A stretch of DNA of 64,000 nt from Sinanaerobacter sp. ZZT-01. GTDB taxonomy: Bacteria > Bacillota > Clostridia > Peptostreptococcales > Anaerovoracaceae. The notes below the pieces were generated by a model. That model had not been told where the DNA came from, made no database searches, and worked only from the letters and a program-made list of their open reading frames with translations. The stretch lies in NCBI RefSeq assembly GCF_035621135.1, contig NZ_CP141728.1:1860001-1924000 (forward strand), written 5' to 3'. Numbering within the stretch: the stretch's first letter is position 1; each line of letters starts with the position of its first letter. A program made the position numbers and the translations under genes. Below are positions 32,323 through 41,260 of the stretch, piece by piece.

Positions 32323-33612
32323 ATGCTTTTTAAAAATATCACAATATTAGATCAAGCCTTACAGCCTAAACAGGATTGTTATGTAGGTATAAAAAACGGG
32401 TACATCGATTATATTGGTAAGAAGATGCCAAAGGAAGAATATGGAGAATCTTTTGATGGTAGAGGAAAATTACTGATGAGCGGATTTGTAAATTCGCATG
32501 CACATACTCCAATGATGCTGCTTCGAGGCTATGGAGAGAATTTGCCGCTTCAAAGCTGGCTGAATGATCGGATTTTTCCTTTTGAAGCAAAGATGACAAA
32601 GGCAGATGCGTATTATTCAACACTTCTTGGAATTGCAGAGTCATTGCGTTTTGGAATAACAGCGACAACCGATATGTATTATTTTGGAGAATCCATCGCA
32701 AAGGCTGTTGTGGAAAGTGGTGTGAAAAATAATTTAGGTGTACCTCTCTTGTGCTTTTCAGATGAGGATTTGTTCCAATTAGACTGTTACAAAGAAGCAT
32801 CTGCACTTTTTTCAGAATATCATAATGCCGGGAATGGTCGGTTGAAAATTGATATGAGCATTCATGGAGAATATACGAGTACGCCAAAAACAGTAAGACA
32901 AATGGCCGAATATTGTAATAAAATAAAGGCAAACCTCCATGTACATGTCTCTGAAACGCAAGCAGAGGTGCAGGATTGCAAAGATAGGCATCAGGGATAT
33001 ACTCCGGTACAATATTTAAACGAACTTGGTGTATTTGAAAATTCGACTACGGCAGCTCACTGCGTGTGGCTGGAAGAGGAAGACTTCATTATTTTAAAAG
33101 AAAAAAAAGTGACGGTTGCAAGCTGTCCGATCAGTAATTTAAAGTTAGCAAGCGGTGTTTGCAATGTTCCCCAATTATTAAAAAATCAAATTGCCGTTGC
33201 GATTGGGACAGATGGGGTTGCAAGCAACAACAATCTGAATATCTTAGAAGACATGAAATTTTTTGCCTTGGTGCATAAAGGCTGGTTTTCTGATGCGACT
33301 GTGACAGACGTGAACCAAGTATTAGCGGCGGCAACGGAAGTAGGAGCAAAGGCGCAAGGACGTATGGATACCGGCTGCTTATCGGTAGGTAAAAAAGCAG
33401 ACTTAATTGTTTTGGATTTGAACTCAATTTCTATGAAACCGGTACATAGCTTAGAAAATAATTTAATTTATGCAGCATCAGGCAGTGAAATCATTTTAAC
33501 AATGGTAGACGGCAGAGTACTATATGACCGTGGAGAGTTCAGTACGATTGATATAGAGAAGGTTGTTTACGAGGTAGAAAAGTCAAAGGAACGAATTTTA
33601 GGAGAATTATAA
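32323..33612 (+). CDS. dadD: 5'-deoxyadenosine / S-adenosylhomocysteine deaminase-like amidohydrolase
   Basis: This 429-residue protein belongs to the metal-dependent amidohydrolase superfamily, MtaD/DadD group. Metal ligands are all visible: H59 and H61 ('NSHAHTPMMLLRGYGENLP'), a His in 'HVHVSETQAEV' near 206, a His in 'AAHCVWL' near 246, and an Asp in 'IGTDGVASNNNLNILEDM' near 297. Enzymes of this group deaminate 5'-deoxyadenosine, methylthioadenosine or SAH, by-products of radical-SAM and methyl-transfer reactions. The exact substrate is not readable. It is inserted in the normal spoVT-flippase order and starts with a weak GTGAGG site, 3 nt before the next gene. Confidence 0.9.
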   Translation: MLFKNITILDQALQPKQDCYVGIKNGYIDYIGKKMPKEEYGESFDGRGKLLMSGFVNSHAHTPMMLLRGYGENLPLQSWLNDRIFPFEAKMTKADAYYSTLLGIAESLRFGITATTDMYYFGESIAKAVVESGVKNNLGVPLLCFSDEDLFQLDCYKEASALFSEYHNAGNGRLKIDMSIHGEYTSTPKTVRQMAEYCNKIKANLHVHVSETQAEVQDCKDRHQGYTPVQYLNELGVFENSTTAAHCVWLEEEDFIILKEKKVTVASCPISNLKLASGVCNVPQLLKNQIAVAIGTDGVASNNNLNILEDMKFFALVHKGWFSDATVTDVNQVLAAATEVGAKAQGRMDTGCLSVGKKADLIVLDLNSISMKPVHSLENNLIYAASGSEIILTMVDGRVLYDRGEFSTIDIEKVVYEVEKSKERILGEL

Positions 33613-33615
33613 AGT

Positions 33616-35220
33616 ATGGCTAAGAAAAAATCTTTTTTGCAGGGTGCGTTAATCTTAGGAGTTGCAGGGCTTATTATTAAAGCTTTAGGAGCCGTTTTCC
33701 GCATTCCTTTGGCAAATATCATCGGTGATGACGGGATGGGATATTATCAAACCGCATATCCCATTTATGTTTTATTTTTAACCCTGTCTACAGCGGGGAT
33801 TCCGACGGCGATTTCCAAAATGGTTGCGGAACGTAACGCAATGGATAATCCAAAGGAAGCCCATCGAATATTTCGAGTTTCCTTCTTGCTGTTATTCGGA
33901 ATTGGAATCGTTTCTTCTGCTATTTTATTTTTTGGCGCAGGAATGATTGTAGAACATCTAAAAAATCCGAATGCAAAATATGCAATGATGGCGATTGCAC
34001 CCGCATTGCTGTTTGTACCTTTAATGGCGGCTTATAGAGGCTATTTTCAAGGTATGCAGAAAATGGAGCCGACAGCGGCTTCGCAAGTGGTGGAGCAGCT
34101 GTTTCGTGTAGCAGCTGGTTTGTCTCTCGCATTGGCATTGGTACCAAAAGGATTGAAATTTGCAGCTTCCGGTGCCTCTTTTGGTGCGACGGCCGGAGCA
34201 ATCGGAGGACTTCTTTGTGTCGTTGTCATATACTATGGAAATCGTAAAAAAATCCATAGCGATATGAGGCGTGATAAACACAAACGAGGGGAACCGGCAA
34301 GCAAGATTTTAGTCAATATTTTTAGCATTGCAGTTCCGATTACAATTGGAGCCGCAATTATGCCGATCATGAATACTATCGACGTTGGAATTGTAATGCG
34401 ACGTTTGCAGGAAGCAAACTTTACAGAAGAAGCGGCGAACAGTCTATACGGGCAGCTAACCGGATTAGCAGGTCCTTTGATTAACTTTCCACAAGTTTTG
34501 ACGCAGGCGATCGCAATGAGTTTAGTGCCTGCAATCGCAGCAGCGCATCGTAAAGGTGATACTATATTTTTACACTATAATATTACAATGGGTTTGCGGA
34601 CCGCTATGATGATAGGGCTTCCGTGTGCATTCGGACTTATGGTTTTATCAGAACCAATTATGTTATTGCTTTATCCGGCACAAAAAGCAAGTGCAGTGAG
34701 TGCAGCTCCCTGTTTATTTATTTTAGCCATTGGTGTTGTGTTCCTGTCTTCTGTGCAGACGACAACTGGGATTTTACAAGGAATCGGTAAGCAGATAATT
34801 CCTGTTTTTAATCTTTGTTTTGGTGCGATTGTCAAAGTGATCCTAACCTATACTTTGACCGGGATTGAAAGTGTCAATGTAAAAGGTGCAGCGATAGGTA
34901 CGGTTTCAGCTTATGTTGTTGCATCCGCTTTAAACATTTTAGCAGTCAGGAAATATACCGGAGTTCGATTTGATATAATGATGACGTGGATCAAGCCATT
35001 GATTTCTGCTTTGGTAATGAGTGAGGTTGTATGGATGATTCATTCATATTTGGCAGGTTCTATGGGCAATGCAATTTCAACCATATTATCCGTTTTTATC
35101 GGTGCTGGCATATATGCCGGAATGCTTTTTATCACCAAATCGATTACGCTTGAAGAGTTTGCGATGCTGCCGGGAGGATCAAAATTGATTCGAATGACTG
35201 GTAAATCGAATAAAAAATAA
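33616..35220 (+). CDS. MOP-superfamily lipid flippase (SpoVB/MurJ-like)
   Basis: The protein has 534 residues and about 14 membrane helices. It opens with 'FLQGALILGVAGLIIKALGAVFRIPLANIIGDDGMGYYQ', a signature of the SpoVB/YtgP/YabM group of polysaccharide flippases. Members move undecaprenyl-linked precursors across the membrane for cell wall or spore cortex. It lies at the position of yabM in B. subtilis, just before mazG, but the copy could serve as the main lipid II flippase. The start lies 3 nt after the deaminase stop. The fold is certain; the exact lipid is not. Confidence 0.9.
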   Translation: MAKKKSFLQGALILGVAGLIIKALGAVFRIPLANIIGDDGMGYYQTAYPIYVLFLTLSTAGIPTAISKMVAERNAMDNPKEAHRIFRVSFLLLFGIGIVSSAILFFGAGMIVEHLKNPNAKYAMMAIAPALLFVPLMAAYRGYFQGMQKMEPTAASQVVEQLFRVAAGLSLALALVPKGLKFAASGASFGATAGAIGGLLCVVVIYYGNRKKIHSDMRRDKHKRGEPASKILVNIFSIAVPITIGAAIMPIMNTIDVGIVMRRLQEANFTEEAANSLYGQLTGLAGPLINFPQVLTQAIAMSLVPAIAAAHRKGDTIFLHYNITMGLRTAMMIGLPCAFGLMVLSEPIMLLLYPAQKASAVSAAPCLFILAIGVVFLSSVQTTTGILQGIGKQIIPVFNLCFGAIVKVILTYTLTGIESVNVKGAAIGTVSAYVVASALNILAVRKYTGVRFDIMMTWIKPLISALVMSEVVWMIHSYLAGSMGNAISTILSVFIGAGIYAGMLFITKSITLEEFAMLPGGSKLIRMTGKSNKK

Positions 35221-35282
35221 GAAATCAATAAAAAAATGTATAGAATCTTTAAGAATTTACAAGATAAAGAGAGGATCCAATT

Positions 35283-36110
35283 ATGTATGAAGAACTCTAT
35301 GAACCTGCAAAAACAGCAGAAGAAGCAGTTGGAAGATTGAAAAAAATCATACAGATCCTGCGAGGTGAGGGCGGATGTCCGTGGGATCGTGTCCAGACGC
35401 ATGCAACCTTGCGCCGCTGTCTGATTGAAGAAGCTTATGAAGTGGTTGAGGCGATTGACAAGCAGGATTTTGACAATTTAGAAGAAGAGCTTGGTGATGT
35501 CCTTTTACAGGTAATTATGCATAGTGTAATCGGAGAAGAGAAGGGAAGCTTTTTGCTGGTTAATATTGCTAATAGAGAATGTGAGAAAATGATTCGCCGT
35601 CATCCCCATGTTTTTCATAAAAAAAACGCTGTTTTTTCCAACAATCATGCAGAAAGTATTGACAAGGTACTGGAAAAATGGGAAAATGTGAAAAGAAAAG
35701 AGCATGGCGTTGTTTCTCACACTGAATCTATGAGAAACATACCAAAGGTTTTACCTGCTTTATTGCGAAGCGAAAAGATTCAAAAAAAAGCAGCTGAGGT
35801 TGGGTTTGATTGGGATCAGGTTGAGGAAGCTTTTGCTAAGGTAAAAGAAGAAACCTTAGAGCTTTTGGAAATATACGAAGGAATCGATAAAAATCGTATT
35901 AAGGAAGAGGTTGGCGATTTACTTTTTGCGGTTGTTAACGTATCTCGATTCTTAGGTATAGATCCAGAGGATGCGCTAAATGGTACTTCACAGAAGTTTA
36001 TTGAACGCTTTGAGTTCATTGAATCAACGGCAGAAGCACAGGGACGTAGCCTGGAGGAAATGACTTTGCAAGAGATGGACAAGCTGTGGAACGAAGCAAA
36101 GCTAAAATAA
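35283..36110 (+). CDS. mazG: Nucleoside triphosphate pyrophosphohydrolase MazG
   Basis: It hydrolyses noncanonical or damaged NTPs to NMP and pyrophosphate. The protein has 275 residues with two MazG repeats. The first contains 'GGCPWDRVQTHATLRRCLIEEAYE', with the metal-binding EExxE at 49-53 and EELGD at 68-72. The second repeats the pattern 'AKVKEETLELLE' and 'EEVGDLLFAVVN' after residue 180. The B. subtilis counterpart YabN has an extra N-terminal tetrapyrrole-methylase domain, which is missing here. GAGAGGA precedes the ATG. Confidence 0.95.
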   Translation: MYEELYEPAKTAEEAVGRLKKIIQILRGEGGCPWDRVQTHATLRRCLIEEAYEVVEAIDKQDFDNLEEELGDVLLQVIMHSVIGEEKGSFLLVNIANRECEKMIRRHPHVFHKKNAVFSNNHAESIDKVLEKWENVKRKEHGVVSHTESMRNIPKVLPALLRSEKIQKKAAEVGFDWDQVEEAFAKVKEETLELLEIYEGIDKNRIKEEVGDLLFAVVNVSRFLGIDPEDALNGTSQKFIERFEFIESTAEAQGRSLEEMTLQEMDKLWNEAKLK

Positions 36111-36155
36111 TGTTCTTTTTATTAAAATTAGTGAAATTTTAAGGAGGTTGTGTTC

Positions 36156-36434
36156 GTGAATAAAGCTGAATTAATTGCTAGCGTAGCAGAAAAAACGGGG
36201 TTTACCAAAAAAGATGCTGAGGTGGCTGTGAATGCATTCGTAGCGAGTGTTGAAGATGCACTTGTAAAAGGTGACAAGGTGCAGCTCATTGGATTTGGAA
36301 CCTTTGAGACTAGACAGAGAAAAGCTAGACAGGGAAGAAACCCTAGAAAGCCTGGCGAAGTAATTAAAATTGCTGCCGCAAAGGCTCCTGTATTTAAAGC
36401 TGGCAAGGCATTAAAGGATGCAGTAAATAAATAG
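36156..36434 (+). CDS. hup: HU-family DNA-binding protein
   Basis: It is a histone-like nucleoid protein of 92 residues, a dimer that bends DNA. It reads [15 protein letters not shown], and the DNA-gripping arm is '[18 protein letters not shown]', the standard HU signature. The start is the GTG at 36156 with AAGGAGG 8 nt upstream; a GTG at 36150 is too close to that site. A strong terminator follows. In Bacillus, HU is encoded elsewhere, so its place between mazG and rqcP is a clostridial arrangement. Confidence 0.97.
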   Translation: MNKAELIASVAEKTGFTKKDAEVAVNAFVASVEDALVKGDKVQLIGFGTFETRQRKARQGRNPRKPGEVIKIAAAKAPVFKAGKALKDAVNK

Positions 36435-36444
36435 ACCATAAATG

Positions 36445-36471
36445 AAAGAGCAGGGTTTCTGCTCTTTTTTC
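36445..36471 (+). terminator. Terminator after hup
   Basis: Arms AAAGAGCAG (36445-36453) and CTGCTCTTT (36459-36467), loop GGTTT, then T. Confidence 0.93.
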
Positions 36472-36586
36472 TATCCTGAAACTATAAAAATGCAGAACAG
36501 AATCACTGATTCTAATTTTTATGAAAAGCTGAAAGCAGCGGTTGATTGAAAAATACAAGTAAAAAGAATGAAAAAAGGTAAAAAGA

Positions 36587-36826
36587 ATGAGAATCGATAA
36601 ATATTTAAAAAATTCACGTTTGATAAAGCGAAGAACGGTGGCAAAAGAAGCTTGTGAGCAAGAGCGTATTTTCATTAATGAAAAGGCAGCAAAGCCTGGG
36701 AGTGAAGTAAATGTTGGTGATGTTATTTGGATTCGATTTGGAAATTCAGAGCTTAAGGTAAAAGTAAAGGCTGTTTTGGAGCATGTTACAAAAGAAACTG
36801 CCTCAGAAATGTATGAAATTATATAA
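36587..36826 (+). CDS. rqcP: S4-domain protein RqcP (YabO)
   Basis: This 79-residue RNA-binding protein carries one S4 domain: 'MRIDKYLKNSRLIKRRTVAKEAC' and 'VNVGDVIWIRFGNSELKV'. In B. subtilis it binds the P-site tRNA on obstructed 50S subunits and works with RqcH to add alanine tails in ribosome quality control. It sits in the place of yabO after mazG and hup. The ribosome site is a weak AAAAAGG. The yabP-yabQ-divIC genes that follow in Bacillus are replaced by a terminator and a reverse-strand citrate synthase. Confidence 0.94.
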   Translation: MRIDKYLKNSRLIKRRTVAKEACEQERIFINEKAAKPGSEVNVGDVIWIRFGNSELKVKVKAVLEHVTKETASEMYEII

Positions 36827-36837
36827 GATTTAATAAA

Positions 36838-36872
36838 AAAAGCTGCGTTTGATGTAAAAACGCAGCTTTCTT
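36838..36872. terminator. Terminator between rqcP and citrate synthase
   Basis: Arms AAAGCTGCGTTT (36839-36850) and AAACGCAGCTTT (36858-36869). A- and T-tracts on the flanks suit both directions. Confidence 0.88.
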
Positions 36873-36888
36873 ATTTCGTTTGTATTCA

Positions 36889-38280
36889 TTAACGCTGATC
36901 CAAAGGCGTGTAAGGCGTCATGGTTTTTACACATTGGTATGCAGGCCGCATGATGCGTCCTCCGGCTACCAGCTCCTCAATGCGATGTGCACACCAGCCT
37001 GAGATACGGGAAGCGGCAAAGATTGGAGTCGCGATCTCTACGGGGATATTTAGGGCATCATAGACGAATCCTGAGTACAAGTCCACATTTGCAGGCATTG
37101 GCTTGTCTATCCCCTTTACTTCGCAAAATAATTGAGGTGCTCTTTTTTCAATGAAATCGAAAAGCATAAAGTCATCCATTAGATTCTTATCTTTCGCGAG
37201 TTTTTTTGCCATACTTTTCAGTAATGTGGCTCTTGGATCGGAAATGGTATAAACAGCATGCCCCAGACCATAAATAAGTCCGGTCCCGTCATTTGCTTGT
37301 CCTCTTAATATTTTAATTAAGTATTGTTCCACTTCCTTATAATTCGTAATGTCTTTTACATTCGAACGAATATTTTCCATCATTTGGATTACCTCTACGT
37401 TTGCACCGCCATGCTTTGGACCTTTCAAAGAACCGATGGCAGAAGCGATCGCTGCATAGGTGTCAGTTCCAGTTGACGTAACAAGGTGAGTGGTAAAGGA
37501 AGAGTTATTGCCTCCACCGTGTTCTGCATGCAAAATCATACAAAGATCAAGCAGTTTCGCTTCAAGGTCAGTGTATTCTTTGCTTGGGCGAATCATGCGC
37601 AAAATATTTTCCGCTGTACTTTTCACAGGGTCTGGATAGTGAATGTGAAGACTTTCATTATCAAAATAATTTTTCTTTGCCTGATACCCATACGCAACTA
37701 AAGATGGAAAATAACCAATCAAATCAATGGATTGCCGAAGCACGTTGGCAACGGAAATGTCATCAGGGTTCGGGTCATAAGAATAAAGGGTGAGAATACT
37801 TCGTCCCAATTTATTCATGATACTATAGCTGGGTGACATTAAGATGGTGTCCCTTGTAAAACCAGTCGGAAGCTCACGTTTGGAACCCAATACTTCTTTA
37901 TATTCTTCTAGTTCTTTTTTTGTTGGAAGCTCACCAAACAATAAAAGATAACTCGTTTCTTCATATCCAAAGCGATTCTCTTTCAGACAACTATGCACGA
38001 TGTCTTCTACATCAATGCCTCGGTAAAAAAGCTTACCGTGAATCGGTACTTTAAAGCCCTGTTCATTCACCTCATAGCCTTGAACATCACCGACATTTGT
38101 AAGTCCGACTACAACACCGGCACCGTTTGCATTACGCAGACCGCGTTTAACATAATCATATTTTCCATATAAAGAGTTGTCAATTTCATTATTTTGCTCA
38201 AGCTTTTGTGCCATACTTTTTATAAAGACTTCTTCCAAATAGCTTGGTTTTGGACAGATGCTGTTTATATAATGCCGCAA
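36889..38280 (-). CDS. gltA: Citrate synthase (Si-type)
   Basis: It condenses acetyl-CoA and oxaloacetate to citrate. The protein has 463 residues with the citrate synthase fold throughout. The catalytic segments are 'LHAEHGGGNNSSF' and 'GPKHGGAN' (the two His) and 'DKPMPANVDLYSGFVY' (the Asp). The start is TTG, fixed by AAAGGAGG upstream; no ATG in this position fits. It stands alone, without aconitase or isocitrate dehydrogenase nearby. It may serve glutamate synthesis through a partial TCA cycle. A 2-methylcitrate synthase role cannot be fully excluded. Confidence 0.95.
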   Translation of the reverse strand: MRHYINSICPKPSYLEEVFIKSMAQKLEQNNEIDNSLYGKYDYVKRGLRNANGAGVVVGLTNVGDVQGYEVNEQGFKVPIHGKLFYRGIDVEDIVHSCLKENRFGYEETSYLLLFGELPTKKELEEYKEVLGSKRELPTGFTRDTILMSPSYSIMNKLGRSILTLYSYDPNPDDISVANVLRQSIDLIGYFPSLVAYGYQAKKNYFDNESLHIHYPDPVKSTAENILRMIRPSKEYTDLEAKLLDLCMILHAEHGGGNNSSFTTHLVTSTGTDTYAAIASAIGSLKGPKHGGANVEVIQMMENIRSNVKDITNYKEVEQYLIKILRGQANDGTGLIYGLGHAVYTISDPRATLLKSMAKKLAKDKNLMDDFMLFDFIEKRAPQLFCEVKGIDKPMPANVDLYSGFVYDALNIPVEIATPIFAASRISGWCAHRIEELVAGGRIMRPAYQCVKTMTPYTPLDQR

Positions 38281-38406
38281 GAGAGAAACCTCCTTTAAAA
38301 GTAATATTTGAATTTAATTATAATACAGGAAAATAAAATGTACAAGACAATCTACGATAAGATAATAGAAGAGAAAGAAAATATATGGTAATGCTGCCAA
38401 AGGGCA

Positions 38407-38472
38407 AAAGATGTTTAAAAAGTGTTTATATAAAAATAGAATAAAATTTTTAATTTTAATTTTAAAACATCT
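38407..38472. repeat. Inverted repeat between citrate synthase and NhaC genes
   Basis: AAAGATGTTTAAAA (38407-38420) and TTTTAAAACATCTT (38459-38472) are near-perfect complements, 38 bases apart, in the AT-rich divergent gap. They could be an operator or a hairpin. Confidence 0.4.
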
Positions 38473-38538
38473 TATACACGCGAGAAACAACCATAATTGT
38501 ATATATTTAATATAAATAAAAAAAGGAGGAACTTTTTC

Positions 38539-39942
38539 ATGGAAAATAGTACAAAAAAACCATCATTTCTTATTGCACTACTATGTATAACGTTCTTATT
38601 TGTAATCATTATTGCTCAAGTATTAGTAGCTGGGAGTCCCGACATTCATATGACGCTCGTATTTTCAACTACATTTGCAGTATTAGTTTTGATGCTGAGT
38701 GGAACAAAGTGGTCAGTGATTGAAGACGGCATTTTGCATGGATGTAAGATTGCAACGGTACCAATGCTGATTTTAATGTTCATTGGTATGCTGATTCCTG
38801 CATTGATTGCATCTGGAACCATCCCTGCATTAATTTATTATGGATTAAAGATAATTAATCCGTCAGTCTTTCTTTTGACCACTGCATTAATCTGCGCAGT
38901 TTCTTCAGTCTGTACAGGAAGCAGTTATACAACAGGAGGCACCTTCGGTGTCGCGTTTATGGGAATCAGTATAGGTCTTGGAATCCCGCCCGCGTTGACT
39001 GCCGGTGCAGTTATTTCCGGTGCGGTTATCGGAGATAAGCTTTCCCCTCTTTCAGATTCCACAAACTTAGCAGCAGGCGTCTGTGAAACGAATTTATTTG
39101 CACATATTAAAAGTATGCTTTATACAACTGTACCCGCATTTATTATTTCGCTAATTATTTACACCGTATTAGGCATGAAATACAGTGCAGACTCTATCGA
39201 TACAAGTGCTGTAGATGCTATTTTAAAGGGCATTGGAGATAATTTTAATGTTTCACCGCTCTATACATTGATCAGTTTAATTCCTTTGGCTGCAGTTGTA
39301 TTTATGGCAGCGAAAAAAGTCAGTGCGCTCGCGGCAATGATTATAGCAGCACTCATCGCTATGGTAATTGCAATGATCATGCAGGGATATTCCATTTTAG
39401 AGATGATGAGCTTTATGAACTATGGCTATACCATTGATACCGGAGTGGCCGCTGTTGATAAACTGTTAAATAGAGGTGGTATTCAAGCCATGATGTGGAC
39501 GGTATCTTTAGGGTACTTGGGACTTTCTTACGGAGGTATCCTTGAAGTAACAGGAACATTGGAAGCATTGATCAACAAGATGGAAGCTTTAACAAAGAGT
39601 GCTAGAAATCTTATCGTTACGCATATTCTTTCTTCCATTCTTATCAATATTATTTCGGCAAGTCAGTATGTTGCAATTATCATCCCAGGAAGAATGTACT
39701 TACCTGCTTATAAGAAAATCGGCATTCGGACTGATGTAGCTTCCAGAACTTGTGAAGATTCTGGAACAGTAACTTCTCCATTGGTTCCTTGGGGACTTTG
39801 CGGAGTCTTCTTTACAGGAACACTTGGAGTAAATACTTTGGAGTATCTTCCTTATGCATTCTTGTGTTACTTGACACCGGTTGTAGCTATCATTTATGCG
39901 CTGACAGGTAAATTTATATGGAGGGAGGAGCCTTCAAAATAA
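38539..39942 (+). CDS. NhaC-family sodium/proton antiporter
   Basis: This 467-residue inner-membrane transporter of the NhaC group has about 11 helices and the diagnostic 'GDKLSPLSDSTNLAAGVCE' motif. NhaC members exchange Na+ for H+ or carry organic acids with Na+ (as MleN does for malate/lactate). Its place just ahead of an M20 hydrolase and two amidohydrolases suggests it moves a substrate or product of that cluster. The ATG at 38539 has AAAGGAGG upstream; an earlier ATG at 38497 precedes that site. Confidence 0.85.
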   Translation: MENSTKKPSFLIALLCITFLFVIIIAQVLVAGSPDIHMTLVFSTTFAVLVLMLSGTKWSVIEDGILHGCKIATVPMLILMFIGMLIPALIASGTIPALIYYGLKIINPSVFLLTTALICAVSSVCTGSSYTTGGTFGVAFMGISIGLGIPPALTAGAVISGAVIGDKLSPLSDSTNLAAGVCETNLFAHIKSMLYTTVPAFIISLIIYTVLGMKYSADSIDTSAVDAILKGIGDNFNVSPLYTLISLIPLAAVVFMAAKKVSALAAMIIAALIAMVIAMIMQGYSILEMMSFMNYGYTIDTGVAAVDKLLNRGGIQAMMWTVSLGYLGLSYGGILEVTGTLEALINKMEALTKSARNLIVTHILSSILINIISASQYVAIIIPGRMYLPAYKKIGIRTDVASRTCEDSGTVTSPLVPWGLCGVFFTGTLGVNTLEYLPYAFLCYLTPVVAIIYALTGKFIWREEPSK

Positions 39943-39977
39943 GAACAAATCAAAGATAAAGGCGGTAGTGTTACAAA

Positions 39978-41168
39978 ATGTATAAAATTGAGAAAGAAGA
40001 AACAACAAATTTATTAATGGATCTGGTTTCCATTGAAAGCCCGTATTTTGAAGAAGATGCTGTTATGGATTACGTGTATAACTGGTTTCATAAGCATAAT
40101 ATGGAGGCTGTTTTTCATGAATACCATGAAGAAAAAGTAACTGGGTTCCAAGGCAGAAATATCATTGTTCAGCTGGAAGGAGAAAAACCTGGTCCTACCA
40201 TTTGCCTGAATGGACATTTGGATACCGTAAAGTTATGCAATGGATGGACTAAAAATCCGAAAGGAGAAATCTGTGAGGACCGCCTTTATGGGGTCGGAGC
40301 TTTGGATATGAAGTCTGGATGCGCAGCAACCATGTTAGCTCTCAAAGCTTTTACCAAAAATCATAAGGATTTTAATGGAAAAATTATTTCTACCTATGTT
40401 TCTGTAGAGGAAGGCCCGTATGGAATGGGCACCAATTCTTTAATTGAAGATGGATATTTAGAAAATATTGATTTTTCAATTATTACGGAGCCAAGTGCCG
40501 GGTTTACAGGAAAACCATTTCCGGATATCTGCCTTGGCGCAAGAGGAGGATATGGTTTAGAAATTGAATTCTTTGGTGTGTCGGCTCATGCAGCTACACC
40601 GGAATTGGGTGTAAATGCAGCGGAAGCAGCTTCGAAAGTTATTTGTGAGCTTCAAAATATCGATTATATCGAAGATCCGTATCTTGGAAAAGGTTCTCTG
40701 TGCGTAGTCGCGGTAGAATGCGACGGAGGTGCATGCAGCGTACCGGATTATGCAAAAATAAAATTATTCCGCCATATTGTAGTTGGAGAAAATGAGAAAT
40801 CTATTACAGAAGAAATTGAAAAGGCTGTAGAGAGAGCGGGTATTACTTGTAAATATGCAATTCGATTTCGCGAGGCGCCTTCTGAAGGTTCAAGAGGATT
40901 TATGCCTTATACAATAACAGGAGAAGAACCACTTGCTAAGGAGTTCATAGAAACAGTAGATGAAGTATGCGAGAAACCAGCAAGCAAGTCTTATTTTCAA
41001 AGTATAGGTGATTTCAATTATCTAGGTTCCAGATTAGGGGCTCCAGCTGTGATCTTTGGTGCAGCAGGTAAAAACTATCACGGAAGTGATGAATATACTG
41101 AATTGGATTCGGTTGTAAAAACGGCTCAAGTAGTATACGCATTTCTAGAAAAGATTTTATGTGCTTAA
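39978..41168 (+). CDS. M20-family metallohydrolase (ArgE/DapE type)
   Basis: The protein has 396 residues with a two-zinc M20 catalytic site. H80 and D82 are in 'LNGHLDTVKL', an Asp in 'GVGALDMKSGCAA' is the bridging ligand, 'SVEEGPYGMG' carries the catalytic Glu pair, and a His near the C-terminus lies in 'NYHGSDEY'. A lid domain sits between them. Such enzymes hydrolyse N-acyl amino acids or dipeptides. The clustering with amidohydrolases suggests an N-acyl amino acid substrate, but this is inference. A terminator (41186) follows the gene. Confidence 0.87.
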   Translation: MYKIEKEETTNLLMDLVSIESPYFEEDAVMDYVYNWFHKHNMEAVFHEYHEEKVTGFQGRNIIVQLEGEKPGPTICLNGHLDTVKLCNGWTKNPKGEICEDRLYGVGALDMKSGCAATMLALKAFTKNHKDFNGKIISTYVSVEEGPYGMGTNSLIEDGYLENIDFSIITEPSAGFTGKPFPDICLGARGGYGLEIEFFGVSAHAATPELGVNAAEAASKVICELQNIDYIEDPYLGKGSLCVVAVECDGGACSVPDYAKIKLFRHIVVGENEKSITEEIEKAVERAGITCKYAIRFREAPSEGSRGFMPYTITGEEPLAKEFIETVDEVCEKPASKSYFQSIGDFNYLGSRLGAPAVIFGAAGKNYHGSDEYTELDSVVKTAQVVYAFLEKILCA

Positions 41169-41185
41169 AAAATAAAAAATAGTGT

Positions 41186-41219
41186 AAAGGGAAGGCGTAA
41201 ATAGTCTTCCCTTTTTCTC
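41186..41219 (+). terminator. Terminator after the M20 gene
   Basis: Arms AAAGGGAAG (41186-41194) and CTTCCCTTT (41206-41214), then TTCTC. It splits the cluster into two transcripts or limits read-through. Confidence 0.8.
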
Positions 41220-41260
41220 TAATAAGTAAGAAAATAGTATTAAAAAAGGAGGAACGCGAA

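Noticed and set aside
32150-32350. 67-codon frame before the deaminase
   Set aside because: No ribosome site, overlaps the deaminase start, and no recognisable family.
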